Source of the DNA: Plecoglossus altivelis
Taxonomy: Eukaryota; Chordata; Actinopteri; Osmeriformes; Plecoglossidae
Direction: 5' to 3'
Length of the DNA stretch: 64,000 nucleotides
Assembly: GCA_036571765.1 (NCBI GenBank)
Contig: BROE01000010.1
Coordinates: 13,035,057 to 13,099,056 of the forward strand
A program made the translations under genes and the position numbers. Numbering within the stretch: position 1 is the stretch's first letter; each line of letters starts with the position of its first letter. Below the pieces are notes generated by a model that made no database searches, was not told the origin of the DNA, and saw nothing but the letters and a program-made list of their open reading frames with translations. This document shows, one piece after another, positions 1-14,111 of the stretch.

Positions 1-2575
1 AACACCCGTTTTACTGTTCCCTTGGCTCTCCTCAACACTTTTTAACTTCCCAGTCCACCTGTAACCTTCTCATCAATCTTATTTTACTCTCGGTTTATCT
101 TGTCACCCACATGGAGAAAAGGCCGTTGTAAACTGATTACTGTTGTGCATGTGTGTGTGTGAGTGTCTGTATTTGTGTCTGATACCTGCTGTCTTTCTGT
201 GTGTCTGGAGTCATCGTCAGGACTGCAGAGAAATTCCAGAACCTGGGGTTCCAAACACAACAGGAATATTCCAGATCATCAGACAAGCAAAGAACATATC
301 AGATCATTAGACCAGAAAACAGAGGAAGTCTCTGTTCCAAGAACTGTCTAGAAGCAGATATTTTTAGGAGGTGTTAACTAGCGTCACAGTGGAGACCTAA
401 TTAACACACTCACACCCAACTCTACACAGACACGCACTTCTGGGATAGGAGAATGGAGCTCAATCAAATTGAGGAATATCAGAAAGGAACAAATCCGAAA
501 ACATAATAATTTCCTGTGGTTAGTGCTCTGAATGGCTACCTGGTCAAAGAGCTTCCTGTTGACAAAGAGCGTGTTGTCCGGCTTGGCAAGCTGGCGGGCC
601 AGGAAAGTGAAGAGACAGCCTACCTGAGAGGGGGTAAAGTCCGCATTCTCCACCATCACCTGGAGGAGTTTGGGGGGAGAGAGGGGGAGGATTTGGGCGC
701 GGGGGGGTACAGCAAACAGTTACACCCACCGTATTCAAGACACAGACAGGAGGCAGACACGGACTGCTCTTACCTTCAGAAGAATGTCTACGATCCTCTG
801 CTGGTACTCCAGGGCCTGCTTGTCATTTTGGAAGTCCTCGAATGTCTGTAGACCATGGCAGGAACGGAGGGAGGAGGCAAACAGAGGAGACCATATAAAA
901 GCAGGTTTGGGAAGAGTCTCGTATGAACAAAAGCACGCCCACCCCACACAGAGAAACACTGAGTAATTAAAAGGGTTACTTTGAAGCACCGATGATTAGG
1001 ATGTGAGATGGAAATTTGCTCCACTCGAGAATCAAACAGTTTCTGTCCACACAAACCGGGGTTTTGATTGGCTACGAGATCGCATTGCTCGCTGCTGATT
1101 GGTTGGCCTGGATGATTGGTGTTCTAGCTGGCCTATGAGAGCTGCGTGCTACCTGTCCCTGGGGTGTTTCCTGCGGTACTTCCTGGGCATGGCTCACCAG
1201 CGCGAGGACATTGAGGAACTCGCGGGTGTCGAAATGGAGCAGTGTGCGGATGTAGGGGTACACTTCCTCTTCCTGTGGGCCCTCTGATGAGTGCAGGCGG
1301 ATAAGAAATTCAAACACCTGGATGGTGACACACACACACACACACACACTTCACTTGAATATACTGAACAAGCATCACAGTATCATACCGAAACCTCACC
1401 CCACCAGAAGGCAGGTTTCCATGGATACCGAATTCTGTTGCCCTCTGACCCGCCTGATGCTTTGGTATGGAGGATGGGTGAGTGGTTACAGAGAGAGACA
1501 GAGAAGGGGAGAGTTGTAGATAAAGAGGTTCAATTGGCTTCCAGTCCTATGGATGATAATGCAGCGGCTCTCTCTAGAATCATCATCACATACTCAGAGG
1601 GTGGCACGGTGGAATGAAGGAGTGTGCGTGGAGGAGGGTTGGGTAGAGGAGTGTTTGTGTTTGTGTGTGTGTGGAGGAGAGTATGTGTGTGGAGGAGGGT
1701 ATGTGTGGGTCAGTACAGGTGCACTGCCTCCTTACTTCCACTCCACTCCCACCTCATAATTATGGATGATTAGTAGCCTTACAGGCAACAAAAAAGGGAT
1801 TGTGTTTGTGTGTGTGGATGAGTAAGGGATGAAACCATCTGTCTCTCTCTTTGAACATTTCCGAATTCATTATTACAATAGATCAAACAACGCACACAGA
1901 AGGGAAGAGAAGGCGAGAAACACAGAGACTCAGACACAGGCCGTCAGACGGAAGGCCAATGAACAAGAAGACAGACAGAAAGAAAGACAGACAGCGACAG
2001 ACAGACAGACAGACAGAGAGAGAGAGACAGAAAGGAAGAGGACTCAACACCAGAAACATGTCCCACATGTCCCACACCAGGATGGTTTCAGTGAGCGCAG
2101 CTATCTACTTAACGGAAACGATGATAGAGCCAGGGAATGATGCCGTAGCAACACGAGCTAGGGTAGGCTAGGATACCGAATGTGTATGTATGTGCGTAAC
2201 TGTGTGTTTGTCTGTGTGTGTGTTTGTGAGGGTTAAGACCAACCCCCGCCCCCCCATCTCCATGGTTATAATTAGTCATTCACAATATGGAAATTCCTCA
2301 CACAAACCCACCCCTTTCCCAATGAACACACATCCAACACCCAACACACAATCGTCCAAACACGTACACACACGCTTAAACACTCCTCTAGCAAGAGAAA
2401 ACTGACCCTACACTGGTGCCAATGAACTTACTTGACTCAAACGTCAAACCACACACACACACAGAGACGGGTGTACCTGGTTCTTGACTTGGGGCACCAG
2501 ATCATCTGGGATGTCCCCCAAGGGATATGCTCTTCCTGCTAGACAGCAGCTGGAAACACAGCAGACGAAGTATGA

Positions 2576-2641
<66 letters not shown>

Positions 2642-3113
2642 ATATGTTTTAGTGAATGTACACGTGAGCCTACCTTATGTAAACCAACAATTTGTTGCCC
2701 ATAACCACTTGTTCATCTGCGAGACAGGGAGAGATAGAACAACCTTTTACAAAACGACAGCTTCCCGGAGAATTTCACATTTGGAATTCTGGGTAGCATA
2801 GTGTCCTGCCTACCCGTGAGAACCTTGCCTTCCTTCAGTGGTGGGCCAATCACCTGAAAGAGTTTCTGTAAAACAGGAAGCACACTAATGATTAACAACA
2901 AATAACAAAAAGGGATGGAGGATGTATAGTCGCTGTCAACCTCAACAGATGATGGAGGAAATGAGGTGAGAATATGAGGAAAAGGCGACAGGAAGACCAC
3001 AACAGTTATGAACCTGTCAGTTCAACTTCTCTGGAGCCTTTTCATCCAAGCCAACAGCTCATGACTGGACATAATGTGTATGTGAGTGAGTGTGAGTGTG
3101 AGTGTGAGTGTGA

Positions 3114-3157
<44 letters not shown>

Positions 3158-4357
3158 GGGCTTGTGAAAGAGGTGAGGAGAGCCACCTGTGACATTTTAA
3201 CACACAACATACATCAACCTCAGCTCTTTCTCCCTCCCTCTCTTCACCCATCCCAGTCTTTCATCTGGGTCCAGAACAGACACTGGACCCAATCTTTCAT
3301 CTACATCTAATAGTTATCAACTCTCGCTCACACAAATGCAGGCATAAGAAAGACACACACCTAGCAAACACACACACACAAACACACAGCTTTTACCTCC
3401 ATAGGGTTGATGTAGTCGTTCATCCCACTATTGAACACGTAGATCATGGCATCATAGAGCTGATTATTCCAGCACATCTTCACCACCTGCCACACACACA
3501 CACACGTCAGCAAATAACATCTAGCATGACAGATGCCTCTCAATGCACTTGAATACACACACAAACACTCTGCACCTGCTGAATGTCCAGGCTGGTGACA
3601 TCCATGTGGACTAGACAGCTCTCCAGGCTGTCCATCCGGCCGTTGTCCTGGTAGTGGTTCAGCAGGTCTTTCATGACCACCGCTGTCACGCAGCCTAGCC
3701 GCTCGCTGATGATGTAGGGCTCCAGGCTCTCCAGGAACACGCCCCGGGCCACCACGTTCTCCGCCAGGCGACCGTACACCTGGTCGAACAGCAAATCTCT
3801 GGAGACAACATTTGAGGGGGGGGGGGATTAAGAGCGGATCGGTGGGGACCGCCAGTGCACAGCAGGGGAGGAATGCAGAAGAGGGCGTGAGGCGACGTTT
3901 GAAGAAGGCTGGACGTGACAGTGTGGGGCGAGGTCCAATGTGAAGACGCCACGACACCCTTCTCTCTCGCCCTCTTTCTTTTGCTCTCCTCTCTCACTTT
4001 CATCCTTGCTCTCACTCTTTCCCTTCTCTCTCACTCTCTTTCTCTTTCACCTCGCTTAATTTCTCCTCTCTATTCCTGTCTCATATCTCTTTCTCTCAGC
4101 TGGTATTTCTCAGGCCCTCAAACCAAACTCTTGCAGCAATGTAGCATTTGTATGTGATGGACAGGCGCTCAAAGGAATGGATAAACCACACACTCAAGTA
4201 ATGAATGAAACTTATGGAATAAATAGCGTGTACCTATTCAATATGGGGACGGTGGAGAGCAAGGGACCAGAGAGAAGGGATAGTGTTGATGTTTGACATC
4301 GAGTAAAGACAACATAGATGTTTCTGTGCTTTAGTAACAGAGACTGCCCTCAAGGAA

Positions 4358-4388
<31 letters not shown>

Positions 4389-4479
4389 CTTCACTGAAGC
4401 ACACACAATACCTAATTTAGAGAGACTGCTAGGGCTTTTGTAATTCGTTTTCCCATCCAAGGAGAAGTGTTTGTGAGGT

Positions 4480-4515
<36 letters not shown>

Positions 4516-7500
4516 ATTTCACTCACGTTCTCTGCAGCAAGAGACAGTAATCCACCATGACAGGCACCACGTCCTGGGGGCGGAGAGAGGGAGAAGGACA
4601 GACGGAGAGAGGAGGATGGAGAAAAAGAGAGAGAAAAGCAGATAAACAAACAGCTAGGGAGCAGAGGGGAGACATGGGTCCAGAGGGGAGGAGAGACACG
4701 TCCTCCAAGGACAGACAGCTTTTATGAAGGTTAGGCTAATCTCCGTTTATATAAAGTTCTATTTGACATAAACTGAATTTTTGAGGTACTAAATGAAGTA
4801 CGATTCTAGAAGGACACGTTTATATCAGACGTAAAGGTTGTTTATGATCTTGCGGTCGCTTTCACAGTCTGTCGATGTCTACTACAGTAAGTCAGACTAT
4901 ATACCATAATGATGTCATTAACTACGATTGTTGAAGGTTATTGTCATCTAGGAACCAAGAAAGTCAGGTCTATCTGTCACTCCAGTTCTATGGTGTTACA
5001 TCTTTATTTACAGTGAACCAACCAGGAAGTGTTGCTCCATAATCTGGATCTTTCCTTGCTCTGGACACTTCTTAAGCGAGCGCTCCACAAACTGGAGAAG
5101 AACCTCCACCATCTGGGGAGAGGTAAAAGGGGAGTGAGTTGGATGGGAGTATGGAGAGGTATTCTTCGGGAGATGAGAAAATGCACCTACTCAATCTCTC
5201 CATCTCACCTTGTCGGCCACCACTCCTTTCCTCTTGGCCGGGTCTCCGAACAGCCCTGCAGAGACGCCAAACACATGAAGACACACACATACACACACAC
5301 AAACATTGCATAAAAGGCTACAGGTTTTGGACCTCACATGCTGAGTTAGTCTTGGGTGGGTGTGTTCTAGAGGGTTCTAGACAGTTTTTCAAGAAGGTAC
5401 AGACCCAGAACAGCCTTGGCGGTTCCCTCGTGGAAGGACCAGGCCAGAGAGAGAGCCTCCAGGAACCTCTCCTGCTTCAACAGGAAGTCCACCCGCTGGG
5501 GAGGATGGGTGAGGAGAGAGAATGAGAGGGACAGTAAGAGAGAGTGAAAGAGAGAGTAGGCAAGCAATGGAAATGCCAGAAGAAAGAGAGATCAAAAAGG
5601 TGAGAGGAAGAGAGTTCAATGTTGTGTATGTTGGACACACCATTGGTTATGACACATAGGTGAATGACATGACAGACAGACATTACCTCTCTCCAGTTCC
5701 TCAGAGTCATGATATGGGCCGACTGTGAAGAGAGAACAATTCGATTAGACTGACGCTGCAGGTAATGAACCTCAACAGGAAACAATAAGACACCTTGAGC
5801 ATCCTCACACTCAGGCATTACGTATGGATGCCAGAGGGCTGACCGATCAGAAGACCAGACCTGAGCGGATAACACTTATTAGACCCTGACGTTCTGGAGA
5901 CAGAGCATAGACGCACTCAGCACATCATGTGCGCACACACACATTACCTTAGTTCCCAGGTAGACGATCTGTCCGGCATAGCTGCACACTGATTGGTAGC
6001 AGGCCTTCTCTCCGACTAGGGCCTGAAACACGCACAGTTAGCGTGGCAACACACTCATACCTGTGACACTGGATAACTATGAGGAGTCGGTGACTTGAAA
6101 CCAAGTAATGTGTGTGTGTGTGTGTGTGTACGCGTGTCAAAGACAGACAGAAACTCTGCCTGGTAAGTGACAGACTCAACAGAATGTGAAATCAAACTAA
6201 AGACAAACAAAAAGAGGCAGGGTAGAATCATGGGTGAACCCCTGCCTCCTGATTAGACACTTAACATCCCCATTGAAGAAGCAGTCTCCCCCTGCTCTAA
6301 AAATTTGGTCTGGTCCACTGGGAACATCAGACTGGATTAGTGCATTACGACTCAATGTTTAGGGGCCAATGTTTAGGGGCCAATGTTTAAATTATTAGTC
6401 TGTGCTGTGGTATATGTGGAGATATGTACGTTTTTACAGAATCAAATTGTAATTTGGAGATTCCTGGATATTTTCAGTTTAATAGAGGAGACTTATTCTT
6501 CAGGGGAGAATCACTTTAGTGACCCCTGAACTGACCTTGAACCTTACCCTCCAGAACTGACCTGTTTTGACCTCTCCTCTACCTTTGACCCACCACTACA
6601 CAAAGCTTAACATACCTACCTTACCCCCTTAGCCACGACACTCACCATCATTCCTCCTTCAACCCTATCCCTCCAGTCCAGCCCGATCCTGCCTCTACGC
6701 CTAACCCTCTCTCTGACCTCTCTGCCTCCTGACCCCCTTTCACCTTTAAAGCCTGTGCCCTCACCAGTGCCTGACTGACGTTGCCCCCTGTGGCCAGCGA
6801 TTTAAAGTGGCTGCTGTTGTAGACCAGCTGCACCTCTGCCAGGTCCAGACACTCCAGCTGCTCCTGGCTGGGGCGGTCCACCACTTGCAGCTGCTCCCCG
6901 CTGTTCAGCAGCACCAGGGTCCGGGAGTTAATCCACTAGAGGGGGGGGGGGTAAAGATAAAGAAAGGGGGATGGGGGAGGTAGAGACAAAGAGAGGAGAG
7001 ATGAGAGGCATGCATCATGAATGACAGAGGAGGACAGCACAAAGTAGAGCAGACTACCCAGACAATACAGGAAATGGCACGCTAACAACCACTTACGCTC
7101 AGACTGATTATGTCACAGTTGAGGTGCAATTGTCTCTGTTTGATGACATGGATGGTCCCTGACTCCTCCTTCTTTACCTGAGAACAACACATGCACCATC
7201 AAACCAACAGTTCGGCTAAGTGATCTCCAGTCACACATTTATACCATCTGGATCAAAGATGAGGATCGGGACAGGAAGTGTGTGTGCGTACCAGCAGGAA
7301 GTGGACAGTGTCCCCTCTGCAGAAGGCCAGGATGGGGTTAACCACTTTCTGGTTGGGGACGTACTGCCAGGCAAGCTGGGGAACGCTGGTGGGGTCCGTC
7401 TGAACACAGCAAAATTACTAACATCAAGATTCCCAGTGCGACCATCAACATCATTTAAATCCTAATTTGATCATCATTTGCAACGGTTGATGTCTGCTTC

Positions 7501-10500
7501 TCTCTCCCATTTAAAGAGCAGACTGTACCAAGTACGTAGAGAGATGTAGTAGAGATGAGAGCAAGAGAGACACGAGGAGTTGGAGAGAGAAAATGGAAAG
7601 GAGAGAAAGAGATCACACACACCTTGCCATAGGGAAAGGTCATCCACACTTTAAGAGACGGCTTAAGTCCAATGACCAGGATCTGAGGAAAACAACAGAT
7701 ATCAGTTTGTGCACTCAGAGTACGTCTGTGTTGAATAACAGTGATTCATTTTTACACTACATCACTGTTAACTGTGTAGGCTGTAGCAGGTAGTGTACAA
7801 AACATGACGCACCAACGTGTACAGTTCAATGGGTGGAGTGTAGAATGCGGCGTGCAGACCGTGGTGTACAGTCTGTGGTGTGGTGTGCAGCGGACCTTAG
7901 TGAGTGAGGCCATGGCCAGCAGAGAGTATTGCGTGATGGGGTGATCTCTGAGGTCTGTGGGGGTGTGGAGAGGCTCCACACAGCACACCTCCCCCTTAGA
8001 GCCACTGAAGAGACAACGAGAATCACAGGTGCGCATCCCCATCACTCTCCTGCAGGGGGACGACAGAGGGGGGGGGGGGCGAGACGAGAGTGAGAGGAAG
8101 GAGAAAGAGAGACAAAAAGGAAGGAGACATGAGAGAGAGAAAGGGTAAAAAGAGAAATAGGGGAGGTAAACATGTTAGGTGACTGGCCTCAGAATAACTT
8201 TTCCCCATCGCCCATTCCTTTCACTTTCAACAAAGGAGAGAAAGATGTGGTGAGGACAGGTCTTGCTAACTAACTCAATGTCCAATGGAGCTAGCAAAGA
8301 GAACCTACTCTTTGCCGCGCCTATAAGTGAGTTGCGACTCAGCCACTGAACAACACTCTGACTCACCCTGAAGCTGCTCTCCACGGAGACGCACGCACAG
8401 CAAACACTTACACACTCACACAAGCGTCAACAAAGTGCTCTGAATGACTAGACCTCATCTAGGGATTTCTTGTAAAGGGACAGTTCGTGGACACTCAATC
8501 CAGTCTCATTACGGCAATGTCCTTCCAGAAGCCTCCACACACTGACATGATGTCAAAAATAACATCTCCATCCACTGAGGGAGAGGAGATACAGCCAAGA
8601 GGCTGGAGGAGGAATCACCATTGTCAGATGATCACTGCTGTTCTCTGGTGGACAGAGACAGTACTGCGGGCACTGTGTTATCTTACCTGAAGGCCAGCTC
8701 AAACACCGATCCCCCACTGTCGTTACACACTGCCAGGGTGGGGTCATCTGTGAACTGGGGAAGGGAGAGACAGATAGAGGGAGAGGAAGAGAGACATAGA
8801 CAGAAAGGGAGAGAGGGAGAACAAAATTAGACATAGTACACTGAAGCGCAAAGTCTGAGATAAACAGAAAAAGGAAGCGGAGAGTCGGAGGAGAGGTCAA
8901 AAGAGGGCTTACAGAAGTAACAGAGAGGGGTTACCTTGACATGTAGAATGGCTGTACCAGGAGGGTGGGCATCTGTTATGGTCCTCAGCAACTTGCCATT
9001 GGCTAGGTCCCACATGGTGATCTAGACACACATACACACACATAAACAACCATAGATTGGAGGAAGCTCAAAAAGGTGTCAGCCAACACAAGGGGGGGCT
9101 CCTTGTCTAGGGGAAGGTGTGGTTATGCAGTGGGGGCAAGGGTCCAGGCAGGTGGGTGGGGGTGGGCAGTGTGGTTACCTGGCCCTTGGCGAAGCCGCAG
9201 AGCAGGCGTGTACAATCATGGTTGATGCTGAGGGCTGACACTGCTCCATACTCCGCCCCTGTGGCCGTGCTCCCCAGACACAGACGCAGGGCCTGGTTCA
9301 AATCTGAGGAAAACCGCATTTCTCATCAGGCACAGGCGAGGGATGTGATAGGTGTCAGTCTTGACAATAACACTCGCTAGCGTTAAGAAAGCCAATTATG
9401 AGAAACAAAAACCATCGAGGCAAACTCAAAACATGTAGCTAATAGCAAATTATCTTTTTTCAACAATATTTATGTGTTTATTATGACCACACACAAATCC
9501 CGACTGTTTGACCGAGGAAGATATGACCCATCGTGTTGTTTATGTCGCTAACAATAAACATGACAGCATGCATGTATGGATGACCATGCAGTGTCAGAAA
9601 AAGCACTCTAGTTTGACTAGAAACAAGCTGGCAGCAGCATGCTCATGCCAAAACAGACCGTACCTTTTGCTGTCCATTTTGAAATCGCCCAGACAGACAG
9701 AAAGGGCATGTCAACAACACACTGTTAGCAATTAGACTACAGTGTCTACCTACGAATCTGTCCATCCACTCAACCATTCATCTAGTTAGTCAGCCAGCCA
9801 GTCAGCCCACACCTCTAGTCCCTCCCCCTGCTCATCCCTGCATAGTGTGTTCTGCCCAGTCAATCATGACAGCGGAGTGTGACCTAGCGCTATGTAACAG
9901 ACTCACCAAACACCAGTGCCAGACCATGAGACGTCCCAACGACGATGACTCCTGACACCGCCTGCAAACAGTCAGACAGTCAGACAGATATAGGAGAAAG
10001 GGTGGGTGAAGAGGGGAAAAGTGGGGGAGTCAAAAGGCCAGGAGAGCTCTAGCATGAAGGTGGAGGAGGGAAACGCTTACGATAGCAGTTGGCAGTCCGG
10101 CATCTACACGGTCCTGTGGAACCAAAGAGAAAGCACAACTTAATGTATGTGTGAATACACGCCTGTGTACTCATATGTGTGAAGGTGTTCACATGTGTGT
10201 ATGTGCGTGACCCACGGCGGCAGAGACGATCTGAGCAGAGATGCCCTTCAGGACACTGTGTCTGAGCACCGAGCCATGCACCGTGACATTCAACTCCACT
10301 GTCTTCCTTTTCCTGTCCCTGCAGACCAGATGAGACAATCCCAGAACCAATCACACATCACAACTACGGGCCTTGCACGCACACACACACACTGAAGAAT
10401 ACATGAAGTTTTTCCTACCTTTTGAGGTTGGTACGGTCTCCACTGTCAGAGCTGGCCAATGAGGACGTCTCGCAGGAGTGGGCATCAATGTTCTCGGTGT

Positions 10501-11122
10501 TGAGCAGACAGGTGTCCTCCAGAATAAAGGGCTCCTCCTCTTCCTCCGGCTGGAGAAAAAAAAACAGGAAGTACTAGTTATTTAGGCAAGTTCGTTGTAT
10601 CTCTCATAGCACTATCTGGATGGATATGTCCGTGTTTGGTATTGAGCAGTTACCTCATTAAGGATGCTCTCCAAAGTGGGGGGTGTATCAACTTGAGGAA
10701 TGTCGAACTCTTTGTCGTCGATCTGAAGAAAAGATATGAGGGTACACATGCACTGAACCTAACATTCTGCTATTCCTGTCGTGCAACAATTTGGTAGTGA
10801 GAGAGGCAATGTTGTGTTTCACGTGTTGTTCAAGTAATTCACAACAGGGTTTAGCAACATGTGTTTTGGGATATCGACTAGCAAACTTTGAGCTTCTTAA
10901 TATTGCGCCACGTCACAGAAATTATACTATTGATTTGACGTCCTTTAATTTTAAGTCATTTTGCTGTCTCAGTACTGTGACCCGTGAGCTAATTTATTAG
11001 CTCAAACTACAACTAGACAGTGAAGCTTTGTCCAAACCCACCGTGTCTATCTCCATGAGATTGAGCTGGGAGGACGCAGAGACCAGACTCCGAGTGTCTG
11101 GAGATTCAGCTGATTCAGACAT
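1..11122 (-). CDS. vps8: vps8, CORVET complex subunit (5' part, runs off left edge)
   Basis: VPS8 is the CORVET-specific subunit that helps tether Rab5-positive early endosomes before fusion. I read 28 coding exons on the minus strand: 11042-11122, 10654-10722, 10419-10549, 10216-10318, 10081-10113, 9907-9961, 9179-9303, 8935-9021, 8687-8754, 7896-8049, 7623-7682, 7292-7399, 7097-7177, 6765-6935, 5948-6022, 5687-5722, 5405-5495, 5209-5255, 5023-5112, 4527-4573, 3576-3798, 3397-3486, 2814-2865, 2674-2716, 2477-2549, 1198-1317, 774-845 and 540-659. They sum to 2505 nt, an open frame of 835 codons. The start is the ATG at 11122 (MSESAESPDT), followed by an acidic stretch including EFDIPQVDTPPTLESILNE. 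The N-terminal beta-propeller (LCGFAKGQ, MWDLANGKLL) and part of the helical solenoid (ARGVFLESLEPYI, SLDIQQ) are present. The C-terminal solenoid and RING finger should lie beyond position 1. Positions 1-539 are intron. The donor at 5405 (GTCTGT) is weak. Identification is firm; individual boundaries are manual. Confidence 0.95.
2579..2640. repeat. (TG)31 microsatellite
   Basis: Uninterrupted TG dinucleotide array of about 62 bp within a vps8 intron, between the 2674-2716 and 2477-2549 exons. Confidence 0.95.
3081..3155. repeat. compound microsatellite (GAGTGT)n-(GA)n
   Basis: TGTGAG hexamer repeats change at about 3118 into a pure GA array of about 37 bp, in a vps8 intron. Confidence 0.9.
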
Positions 11123-11849
11123 TTATAAACCCTTTGCGGTGGTACTCTATCAAATTAAATTAAATTACATTTCAGTAAACCAAAAGGAATTGTTTTTTGT
11201 CTCTTGTTCACTGCGACGTCGATTTGTTCCTTGTTTGCAACGGAAGATGACAAGATGTACACTCACTGAGTGTTACCGGGCTTGCCTACGGTGCCCCAAG
11301 ACGCTCTTTAGCGTTCCATTTTCTAGACGGAATATACTGTTACTTGGGAGAGGGGCGGCGTTTGATGGTGTGAATTCATGAACCTGCTGGTTGATACGGT
11401 TATCCAAAACGAAAGTCTATCTTCCTTGTCACGTGCTACGTCACGATTCAAAAGGGTGCATTCACAATCGCAACGTTTGCTAGTAATTTATCTCACTCTC
11501 TGCTTTTAACGGTATAAAATGTCATTGCGATGGTCTAAATTATTATCCAAGAATCACAAATTCAAATACTCTCATTTCAGTACATCAGTTTGATAAAAGT
11601 ATCGACTAGATTAAATGAAAAAATTAATGGGAAAAAGTGTGTTTACTTTTGACGTACCTTTAATTTTCGCTCCCTTGTGGCCACTAGAGGCTAGCAGACA
11701 TTCCCACGGTTGGACATGCCGGTTTCTAAAACTTAACATTTATTCAGCAGGCCAGTTCATGGTGCGACAACCTTTTCTGACTCAGTCAATCTTGTCTCAG
11801 ATTTGCATGCTTCCAGATAGATTTTAATCACCATCCCAATGCAATAATC
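11123..11849. other. vps8 upstream region
   Basis: Sequence directly 5' of the vps8 start codon on the minus strand, presumably containing the 5' UTR and promoter. A diverged copy lies at about 30270-31340 in block B, with a LINE-like insertion at 30823-31137 there. I see no TATA box that I would defend and no convincing ORF; the plus-strand ORFs here have no recognisable content. Confidence 0.45.
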
Positions 11850-13020
11850 AGCAATCAACCAGCACCGGAGCTCCTCAAGGCTGCATCCTTTCCCCTCTGT
11901 TCTTCTCCCTGTACACCAACAGCTGCACCTCCAGTCACCCGTCTGTCAAGCTCCTGAAGTTTGCAGACAACACTACCCTGATCGGGCTCATCTCCGGTGG
12001 GGATGAGTCTGACTACAGGAGGGAAGCTGACACCCTGGTGACCTGGTGTAGCCAGAACAACCTCGAGCTAAATGCTCTGAAGACAGTGGAGATGGTTGTA
12101 GACTTCAGAAAGGACCCAGCCCACTCTCCCCGATCACCCTGTGTGACTACCTGGTCAACACTGTTGAGTCCCTCCGTTTCCTGGGCACCACACTCTCCCA
12201 GAACCTCAAGTGGGAGCTGAACATCGCTTAACTGGTTAAGAAAGCCCAGCAGAGGATGTACTTCCCGCAGCAGCTGAATAAATTCAACCTGCCAAAGACA
12301 ATGATGGCGCAATTCTATACGGCCATTATTGAGTCCATCATCATCTCCTCCATCACTGTCCGGTACGCTGCTGCCACTGCCAAGGACAAGAGCAGACTGC
12401 TGCGCATCATCCGTGCCGCCGAGAAGGTGATAGGCTGCAACCTGCCATCCCTCGAGGACCTGCACACCTCAAGGTCCTTGAGGTGAGTGAGGAAGATTGT
12501 GGCCGACTCCTCCCACCCCTGACACTCTTTGCTTCAGCTGCTCCCCTCTGGCAGGTGGCTGCGGTCCATCAGGCCCAAAACCTCTCGCCACAGGAACAGC
12601 TCTGCTATTGCCCTTTTCAACAGGGCCAAGGACTCAGTATGACATTGCCACAAACTACCAACACCCACACCCCCGCTCCGGGATCCTCCTACTGCACTCT
12701 GCACAAGCCACTTTAGCACATGACATGTCAACTTAAAACTACCACTATGATTTTGCACTACTGTGTATATATCCCCCCTCCCCCTGCACTATATTTACCC
12801 CACTTACTATAGTTATATTAACCCCATCTGTACAGCTGGTGTCCAATTTTTATCTTATCTGTATTTATAATAGATTTTTATTATATTTTCATCTACCTGC
12901 ATTATGTTTCATTATGTTTCATTATGTTTCATATATGTTCTATGTTTGCACTTCCCTGCCACAGTAAATTCTGTGCTTGTATATCTTGCATGGCGAATAA
13001 AACCAACTCTGATTCTGAGC
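11850..13020 (+). mobile_element. 5'-truncated non-LTR retrotransposon (LINE, Rex1/L2-like)
   Basis: Degraded reverse transcriptase on the plus strand. GAPQGCILSPLFFSLYTN and KLLKFADNTTLIGLI (a FADDT-type catalytic box with the second D changed to N) are followed by WCSQNNLELNALKT. After a frame change come RMYFPQQLNKFNLPKTMMAQ and RLLRIIRAAEKVIGC, typical of the RT C-terminus in fish LINEs. An AT-rich 3' tail follows, with three TATGTTTCAT repeats near 12902-12932 and the terminal GAATAAAACCAACTCTGATT. Block B has the uninterrupted target near 31368 (CAATGCAATAATAAAATAT), so this is an insertion into block A. It is 5' truncated and non-functional. Confidence 0.85.
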
Positions 13021-13625
13021 ATAAAATATGTCAACTGCATTAAATATATGACAATGTTAGATTAATTGTCTTTTGGTGCGATGCTACTCAACAAAAGCAG
13101 CTACAAGTGAGTGACCTTCATCAAATGCCGCTGCTATAAGCCTAATGCTTTGAAAAGGGCACCGGGCCACCATATAGACAAAAACACACTTACAAACAGC
13201 GAGATGGTCATGGTGACCAAATGCACTAGAGCACACATTGATACACTCAAAATCGAGCAGTCTCATGGGTAAAGGCATGGTTTATCCATCTCTTTTATCG
13301 CTTTCTGCATGAGCCACCATGCTGGATAAATACTATTTGGATCTTTTGGTCACTTTTAAGTAATTCCTCCTGAAGGCCAGTTAACAATGACATCTTTGTG
13401 AGCCAGTGAAAGGGCTTTGTGTCAAAAATGTCCTTGGCCAAGCTCTTAATTACTTAATTATGGAATAATATTACCTTAATGTACATCTGCTCACTATTAC
13501 AACAATCACTTATGGTTTGAATTATAAACACAAATGCTTCTTTTTGAGGAAGTAGGTCTTTATCTGTGGGCTGCCATAGCCTTTTCACCTTAGTGTATAA
13601 GCAGACACAGCAGTCAGAGTGGCCT
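13021..13625. other. non-coding segment shared with block B
   Basis: The first part (about 13021-13410) matches 31375-31745 of block B, including small indels such as the missing TGCACTAGAGCACACATTGA tract in B. No convincing exon is visible. The last 200 bp should contain the 3' UTR of the minus-strand membrane-protein gene that ends at 13626. Confidence 0.5.
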
Positions 13626-14111
13626 CTAAACAGGGGCCTCTTTGGGCTTCATCCGAGTAGGAGGTCGGCTTTTCCGCATGTGCCTCACCGACACAGACCT
13701 GGGTATGATGTTCCTTTCATTTTTCCTCTTTTTAGCAGGCTTAGCCTTCAACTTGGGCAGCGGCCTCTCTGTGAAAGACACCGGTCCTGGCGTTATGAGC
13801 ATGCCGGAGTGCTGTGTGTGTGCATTCCTGGTTATCCTTTGCATCTGTGAGGACATCACTCGCGACATGGATGGCTTGAGGGGCCCAATGCTGGCCCTGC
13901 TGATGTTCTGGGATGACTTCTCAAAGCACCAGCCACAGCACCAGCTGATGATGACGGTCAGGGTTAGAGTGATGGTGACGGTGCAGAAGATGAAGATGAC
14001 CAGGAAGCTACCGATGCTCCACACGTCGTGGAAACCATCATCAGAGAGCTTGAAGAGGAGCCTCTCGTAGAGATAAGAGAGGTCCTTAGAAATGGCTGCC
14101 CCTTTTCCCAT
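13626..14111 (-). CDS. uncharacterised single-pass membrane protein
   Basis: A 161-residue frame starting at the ATG at 14111 (MGKGAAISKDLSYLYERLLF). Upstream a minus-strand splice acceptor (TTGCAG, near 14137-14142) opens the exon, which supports 14111 as the start, although the frame stays open further upstream. Residues about 33-57 form one strongly hydrophobic segment (IGSFLVIFIFC, then TLTLTVIISW) followed by a Cys/Trp-rich CCGWCF. The remaining roughly 95 residues are Ser/Arg/Lys-rich and probably cytosolic. A minus-strand donor (GTAAGT, about 14537) may end a non-coding first exon at about 14538-14600. I do not recognise the family. It has no copy in block B, where a degraded repeat-derived ORF occupies the equivalent interval. 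Coding status rests on the long frame, membrane segment and splice signal. Confidence 0.6.
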   Translation of the reverse strand: MGKGAAISKDLSYLYERLLFKLSDDGFHDVWSIGSFLVIFIFCTVTITLTLTVIISWCCGWCFEKSSQNISRASIGPLKPSMSRVMSSQMQRITRNAHTQHSGMLITPGPVSFTERPLPKLKAKPAKKRKNERNIIPRSVSVRHMRKSRPPTRMKPKEAPV

